From: Streptomyces cinerochromogenes
GTDB taxonomy: Bacteria; Actinomycetota; Actinomycetes; Streptomycetales; Streptomycetaceae
Direction: 5' to 3'
Length of the DNA: 64,000 nucleotides
NCBI RefSeq assembly: GCF_014648635.1
Contig: NZ_BMRM01000006.1
Span: 186,001-250,000, forward strand
Part shown: positions 59,955 to 64,000 of the stretch, piece by piece
Numbering within the stretch: the first letter of the stretch is position 1
How the letters are laid out: each line of letters starts with the position of its first letter
Made by a program: the position numbers and the translations under genes
The notes under the pieces: generated by a model
The model's input: only the letters and a program-made list of their open reading frames with translations
Told to the model about the DNA's origin: nothing
Database searches by the model: none

Positions 59955-61124
59955 ATGAGTGAGACTGCTGCTGAGCCGACCGCCGCCCTGCGCGCCCGCG
60001 CCGAGATCGATCTGGGTGCCCTGCGCGCCAATGTGCGGGCCCTGCGCGCCCGGGCCGAGGGCGCCGCCGTGATGGCCGTCGTCAAGTCCGACGGATACGG
60101 CCACGGCGCGGTGCCGTGTGCCCGCGAGGCCCTCGCCGCGGGCGCGAGCTGGCTCGGCACGGCCACGGCCGAGGAGGCCCTGGCGCTGCGCGCGGCCGGG
60201 CTGCCCGGCCGGATGCTGTGCTGGCTCTGGGTGCCGGGCGGGCCCTGGCGGCAGGCGATCGAGGCGGACATCGACGTCTCGCTGAGCGGCATGTGGGCCC
60301 TGCGGGAGGTCGTGGCGGCCGCCCGTGCGGCGGGCCGCCCCGCGCGCGTGCAGCTCAAGGCCGACACCGGCCTCGGCCGCAACGGCTGCCAGCCCGGCGA
60401 GGACTGGGCCGAACTCGTCGCCGCGGCCCTGCGGGCCGAGGCCGAGGGGCTGGTCCGGGTCACCGGACTGTGGTCGCACTTCGCGTGTGCCGACGAGCCC
60501 GGGCACCCGTCCATCGCCGCCCAGCTCGCCCGCTTCCGGGAGATGACGGCGTACGCCGAGGAGCGGGGCGTACGGCCCGAGGTACGGCACATCGCCAACT
60601 CGCCGGCCACCCTCACCCTGCCCGAGACCCACTTCGACCTGGTCCGCACGGGCATCGCCATGTACGGCGTCTCGCCCAGCCCCGAGCTGGGCACCCCGGC
60701 GGACTTCGGGCTGCGCCCGGTGATGACGCTCAGCGCCTCGCTGGCCCTCGTCAAGCGCACCCCGGGCGGCCACGGCGTCAGTTACGGCCACCACTACGTC
60801 ACCCCCGGCGAGACCACCCTCGGCCTGGTGCCGGTGGGTTACGCGGACGGCATCCCGCGGCACGCCTCCGGCACCGGCCCGGTGCTGGTCGACGGCAAGT
60901 GGCGGACGGTCGCCGGGCGGGTCGCCATGGACCAGTTCGTGGTGGACCTGGGCGGCGACGAACCCCCGGTGGGCAGCGAGGCCGTGCTGTTCGGACCCGG
61001 CGACCGGGGCGAGCCCACCGCGGAGGACTGGGCGCAGGCCTGCGGCACGATCGCGTACGAGATCGTCACACGCATCGGTACGCGCGTTCCCCGCGTCTAT
61101 GTGAACGGGCAAGAACTCGGGTAA
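59955..61124 (+). CDS. alr: Alanine racemase
   Basis: A 389-aa PLP enzyme that makes D-alanine for peptidoglycan. The PLP lysine Lys44 is in AVVKSDGYGHGA, and the second catalytic base, about Tyr277, lies in HGVSYGHHYVTPGETT. LGLVPVGYADGIPR and VAMDQFVVDLGGDE are further signatures. ATG 59955 gives MSETAAEPTAALRARAEIDL; there is no strong ribosome-binding site, and GAGACT lies just upstream, again suggesting a short leader. Confidence 0.97.
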   Translation: MSETAAEPTAALRARAEIDLGALRANVRALRARAEGAAVMAVVKSDGYGHGAVPCAREALAAGASWLGTATAEEALALRAAGLPGRMLCWLWVPGGPWRQAIEADIDVSLSGMWALREVVAAARAAGRPARVQLKADTGLGRNGCQPGEDWAELVAAALRAEAEGLVRVTGLWSHFACADEPGHPSIAAQLARFREMTAYAEERGVRPEVRHIANSPATLTLPETHFDLVRTGIAMYGVSPSPELGTPADFGLRPVMTLSASLALVKRTPGGHGVSYGHHYVTPGETTLGLVPVGYADGIPRHASGTGPVLVDGKWRTVAGRVAMDQFVVDLGGDEPPVGSEAVLFGPGDRGEPTAEDWAQACGTIAYEIVTRIGTRVPRVYVNGQELG

Positions 61125-61259
61125 CCCGTCGGGAGCGGCACCCCGCGTTCCCGGACGCACCGGTCACGTCCGCCGCACCCGGCACGGCGGAACCAGCACG
61201 GCGGCACGATCCGTATCACCCACCCAGGCGAACTGCAGTACGGCGAAGAGGAGCGGTAC

Positions 61260-62519
61260 GTGAGCGAGAGCAGCGCGGAGGCCGTGGCGGACGTCGTCGC
61301 CTCGGCGGCCGCCGCCTCCGCCGCGGGAGCGGCCGGGAGCTGGCGCAGGGCGACCGGCATCGCCGGCGCCGCGATAGGCGTGCTCGCCGCCGGAGCGGCG
61401 GCCGGTGTCGCCGTCGAGCGGATGACGGTGGGCCGCGGGATGCGCCGCAAGGCCCGGCTGGCGCTGGACTCGGCGGGCCCGTACGGCACCCTGCGCGGCA
61501 CCCCCGGCAAGGCGTACGCCGACGACGGCACCGAGCTGTACTACGAGGTCGACGAGGCCGAACCCGACCGCGGCCCGAACGTCTCCCCGCGCCGGCGCCG
61601 GCTCTTCGGCCGCAAGGCACCCGCCCCGGTCACCGTCGTCTTCTGCCACGGCTACTGCCTCAGCCAGGACTCCTGGCACTTCCAGCGGGCGGCCCTGCGC
61701 GGGGTGGTGCGGACCGTGCACTGGGACCAGCGCAGTCACGGGCGGTCCGGGCGGGGCGTGGCCCAGACCCGGGACCAGGTGCCCCTCACCATCGACCAGC
61801 TCGGCCGCGACCTGAAGGCCGTGCTCGACGCCGCCGTACCGGACGGGCCGGTGGTGCTGGTCGGTCACTCGATGGGCGGAATGACGGTGATGGCCCTCGC
61901 CGCGCAGTACCCCGAGCTGATCCGGGACCGGGTCGTCGCCACCGCCCTCGTGGGGACCTCCTCCGGGCGGCTCGGAGAGGTCAACTTCGGGCTCCCGGTG
62001 GCCGGCGTCAACGCGGTGCGCCGGATCCTCCCCGGTGTGCTGAAGGCGCTCGGGCAGCAGGCGGAGCTGGTGGAGAAGGGGCGCCGGGCCACCGCCGACC
62101 TGTTCGCCGGGATCATCAAGCGGTACTCGTTCGCGGGGCGGGACATCGACCCGGCCGTGGAACGCTTCGCCGAGCGGATGATCGAGTCGACGCCGATCGA
62201 CGTGGTCGCCGAGTTCTACCCGGCCTTCACCGACCACGACAAGACCGAGGCGCTCGCCTGCTTCCGGGACATGCCGGTGCTCGTGCTGGCCGGCGTCCAG
62301 GACCTGGTCACGCCCAGCGAGCACAGTGAGGCCATCGCCGACCTGCTGCCCGACGCCGAGCTGGTGCTGGTGCCGGACGCCGGGCACCTGGTGATGCTGG
62401 AGCACCCGGAAGTGGTCACCGACCGCCTCGCCGACCTGCTCACCCGCGCGGGTGCGGTGCCCGCAGGAGCTACCGTAAGTGGCTATGGAAGCACCAGCAG
62501 CACCGCACAACCCCGCTGA
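61260..62519 (+). CDS. Alpha/beta hydrolase with N-terminal membrane helix
   Basis: A 419-aa protein from GTG. An alanine-rich N-terminus with one hydrophobic helix (GIAGAAIGVLAAGAAAGVAV, about 38-57) is followed by an alpha/beta-hydrolase domain: VVFCHGYCLSQDSWHFQR (oxyanion HG), the nucleophile elbow LVGHSMGGMTVM, the acid near VLVLAGVQDLVTPSEHSE and the His in VLVPDAGHLVMLEHP. The substrate is unknown; lipase/esterase-like. Its end overlaps the tsaE start by about 35 nt, so translation is coupled. Confidence 0.9.
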   Translation: MSESSAEAVADVVASAAAASAAGAAGSWRRATGIAGAAIGVLAAGAAAGVAVERMTVGRGMRRKARLALDSAGPYGTLRGTPGKAYADDGTELYYEVDEAEPDRGPNVSPRRRRLFGRKAPAPVTVVFCHGYCLSQDSWHFQRAALRGVVRTVHWDQRSHGRSGRGVAQTRDQVPLTIDQLGRDLKAVLDAAVPDGPVVLVGHSMGGMTVMALAAQYPELIRDRVVATALVGTSSGRLGEVNFGLPVAGVNAVRRILPGVLKALGQQAELVEKGRRATADLFAGIIKRYSFAGRDIDPAVERFAERMIESTPIDVVAEFYPAFTDHDKTEALACFRDMPVLVLAGVQDLVTPSEHSEAIADLLPDAELVLVPDAGHLVMLEHPEVVTDRLADLLTRAGAVPAGATVSGYGSTSSTAQPR

Positions 62520-62997
62520 GACCCAGCTGACCGTCACCTCCCCGGAACAGATGCGGGAGCTGGGCCGCCGCCTCGCCGAACTGCTGCGCGCGGGCGACCT
62601 CGTGATGCTCAGCGGAGAGCTGGGCGCGGGCAAGACCACGCTGACCCGCGGGCTCGGCGAGGGCCTCGGCGTGCGCGGCGCGGTCACCTCGCCGACCTTC
62701 GTGATCGCCCGGGTGCATCCGTCCCTCGGCGACGGCCCGCCCCTGGTGCACGTCGACGCCTACCGGCTCTCCGGCGGCCTGGACGAGATGGAGGACCTGG
62801 ACCTCGACGTCTCGCTGCCCGACTCGGTGATCGTCGTGGAGTGGGGCGAGGGCAAGGTGGAGGAGCTGACCGAGGACCGCCTCCAGGTCGTCATCCACCG
62901 CGCGGTCGGCGACACCACGGACGAGGTGCGGCACGTGACGGTGACGGGACTGGGGGAGCGCTGGTCCGACGCGGGCCTGGAGACCCTGTCCGGCTGA
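62485..62997 (+). CDS. tsaE: tRNA threonylcarbamoyladenosine ATPase TsaE
   Basis: A 170-aa protein with the P-loop GELGAGKTTLTRG and PTFVIARVHPS, VHVDAYRL and VIVVEWGEG, the TsaE signatures. It supports t6A37 formation in tRNA with TsaB and TsaD, whose genes usually follow but are not in this window before the repeat array. ATG 62485 is preferred; GTG 62479 adds two residues. It overlaps the hydrolase gene. Confidence 0.95.
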   Translation: MEAPAAPHNPAETQLTVTSPEQMRELGRRLAELLRAGDLVMLSGELGAGKTTLTRGLGEGLGVRGAVTSPTFVIARVHPSLGDGPPLVHVDAYRLSGGLDEMEDLDLDVSLPDSVIVVEWGEGKVEELTEDRLQVVIHRAVGDTTDEVRHVTVTGLGERWSDAGLETLSG

Positions 62998-63034
62998 AAC
63001 GCGCCCCCGGAGGGACGCGGGGAAGGGCGCGACC

Positions 63035-63385
63035 AGCCACAACGGCCCCGGAGCCACGACGGCCCGGCGGCCACAACGGCCCGGAGCCACAGCGGCCCGG
63101 CAGCCCAGCGGACCGGCGGCCACAGGGGCCCGGAGCCACAGCGGCCCCGGAGGCACGACGGCCCGGCGGCCACAACGGCCCGGCGGCCACAACGGCCCGG
63201 CGGCCACAACGGACCCGGCAGCCCAGCGGACCGGCGGCCACAACGGACCGGAGCCACAGCGGACCGGCAGCCCAGCGGACCGGCGGCCACAACGGACCGG
63301 AGCCACAGCGGACCGGCAGCCCAACGCACCGGCAGTCGAACGCACCGGCAGTCGAACGCACCCGCAGTCGGACCGACCCGGCGGC
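63035..63385 (+). repeat. Minisatellite array of 16-17-nt units with 49-nt higher order
   Basis: About twenty units built on CGG-N-GCCACAACGGCCC-type sequence. A run of identical 17-nt units lies near 63164-63214. From about 63220 three variant units (17, 16 and 16 nt) form a 49-nt super-unit that repeats. The last units decay to CACCGGCAGTCGAACG. All six frames stay open because the units lack stop patterns, which creates long false ORFs on both strands. Confidence 0.92.
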
Positions 63386-63409
63386 CGGAGGACGGCGTGT
63401 CGTGTCCCC

Positions 63410-63973
63410 CTAGCGGATGACGATCACCCGCACCCCGATCGTCGCGAACCTCCACATCGCGTCCCCGTCGGCCCGGGTCTCGCGGATCCCCCCGGTCTTC
63501 ACCCCCGTGTCGGCCACCATGCCCGTCGCCGCGCCGTCCACCACCGCGCTGAACCCGATGGTCACCCCGTCCACGCTGGTGAACCGCACGACGTGCTCGA
63601 TGGGGACGCCGTCGGTGCCGGTGGCCGCGTTGGAGCGGGACGTCACCCAGTACGTGCCGGCCGGCGGGTCGACGGTGCCCGGCCGTACCCGGAAGGTGCG
63701 CTCCACCCGGTTGCCGGCTGCGACCAGCCAGACCCGGTCGTCGTCCACCGAGTACACGACCCGTTCACCCGTTCCGGAGCCGTTCGGCAGGGCGGTCGGG
63801 TTGTGCCGGTCCCGCGGCGCCTTCGAGGCGGCCGTCGCGTGCGCCGCCGGCCCCGCGCCCAGGTGCGCCGGCAGCGTCGCCTGGGCCCGGTAGGCGAGGA
63901 AACCGACCGTCCCCAGAGCCACCGCGGTGAGGCCGGCCACGATTCCCGAGCTGGTCCCTGCCACCTGCGCCAC
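63410..63973 (-). CDS. YkuD (L,D-transpeptidase-like) protein lacking the catalytic Cys
   Basis: A 187-aa protein. One N-terminal membrane helix (about 10-29) precedes a domain that follows the YkuD pattern: RVVYSVDDDRVWLVAAGN, TVDPPAGTYWVTSR and the C-terminal GGIRETRADGDAMWRF then GVRVIVIR. In active enzymes the last motif is SHGCIRM...DA; here Thr160 and Gly162 replace His and Cys, so transpeptidation is unlikely. It may bind peptidoglycan without catalysis (inference). ATG 63973 is close to the window edge, so the promoter is outside. Confidence 0.75.
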   Translation of the reverse strand: MAQVAGTSSGIVAGLTAVALGTVGFLAYRAQATLPAHLGAGPAAHATAASKAPRDRHNPTALPNGSGTGERVVYSVDDDRVWLVAAGNRVERTFRVRPGTVDPPAGTYWVTSRSNAATGTDGVPIEHVVRFTSVDGVTIGFSAVVDGAATGMVADTGVKTGGIRETRADGDAMWRFATIGVRVIVIR

Positions 63974-64000
63974 CTCTGCTTCGTGCGATATGTCGTACTT

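Noticed and set aside
62841-63413. Long ORFs on both strands across the minisatellite
   Set aside because: Open only because the repeat unit lacks stop codons; equal openness in several frames and low-complexity products.

Overview
The window is high-GC DNA with strong third-position GC bias, frequent GTG and TTG starts and actinobacterial protein families. Gene order (tRNA-Trp-secE-nusG-rplKA-lipoprotein-rplJL-rpoBC-rpsLG-fusA-tuf, then S10-spc-alpha, then rplM-rpsI-glmM-coaA-glmS-acpS-nnr-alr-tsaE) and the proteins (RpoB of 1161 aa from TTG, WhiJ/DUF397 pairs, lipoproteins, serine/threonine kinases with beta-propellers) point firmly to a Streptomyces chromosome core region. The species was not determined.

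Layout. 1-2.3 kb: 5' end of an aspC-type aminotransferase (minus), tRNA-Trp, secE, nusG and a probable unlisted small membrane ORF. 2.4-6.4 kb: L11/L1, a lipoprotein, and the L10/L7-L12 operon with a leader that looks like an attenuator. 6.4-14.4 kb: rpoB and rpoC behind a long leader with several candidate promoters, then a broken minus-strand membrane gene. 14.9-19.6 kb: str operon (rpsL, rpsG, fusA, tuf). 19.6-31.4 kb: an accessory island between tuf and the S10 operon. It carries an exported protein of unknown function, a GH115 alpha-glucuronidase, a minus-strand run of GHKL ATPase, pseudokinase and two membrane kinases with PQQ-type propellers, a divergent XRE/DUF397 pair, and a frameshifted pseudogene. 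31.4-48.3 kb: S10, spc and alpha operons including secY, adk, map, infA, rpmJ and rpoA, largely translationally coupled. 48.3-64 kb: truA, a membrane-anchored protein, rplM-rpsI, glmM, a DUF389 protein, coaA, glmS, an SDR, acpS, nnr, alr, an alpha/beta hydrolase, tsaE, a minisatellite, and a YkuD-like protein that lacks the catalytic cysteine.

How it works together. Most genes serve ribosome assembly, transcription and protein export. Strong hairpin terminators separate the operons (after rplA, rplL, rpoC, tuf, rplO, rplQ and rpsI), and several leaders are structured. The last part feeds cell-wall precursor synthesis: GlmS and GlmM towards UDP-GlcNAc, Alr towards D-alanine, with CoaA and AcpS for CoA and acyl carrier protein.

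Most interesting signals: (1) a nearly identical 25-nt hairpin element in the leaders of rpsL and rpsJ; (2) the ATPase-pseudokinase-kinase-kinase array divergent from a WhiJ/BldB-like pair, with twin-arginine motifs inside both kinases; (3) the 49-nt higher-order minisatellite beside a cysteine-less YkuD protein; (4) probable leaderless promoters for glmS and acpS; (5) two frameshifted genes visible by a switch of the high-GC3 frame. Everything was read by eye. Promoter and RNA-structure calls are inferences from sequence.
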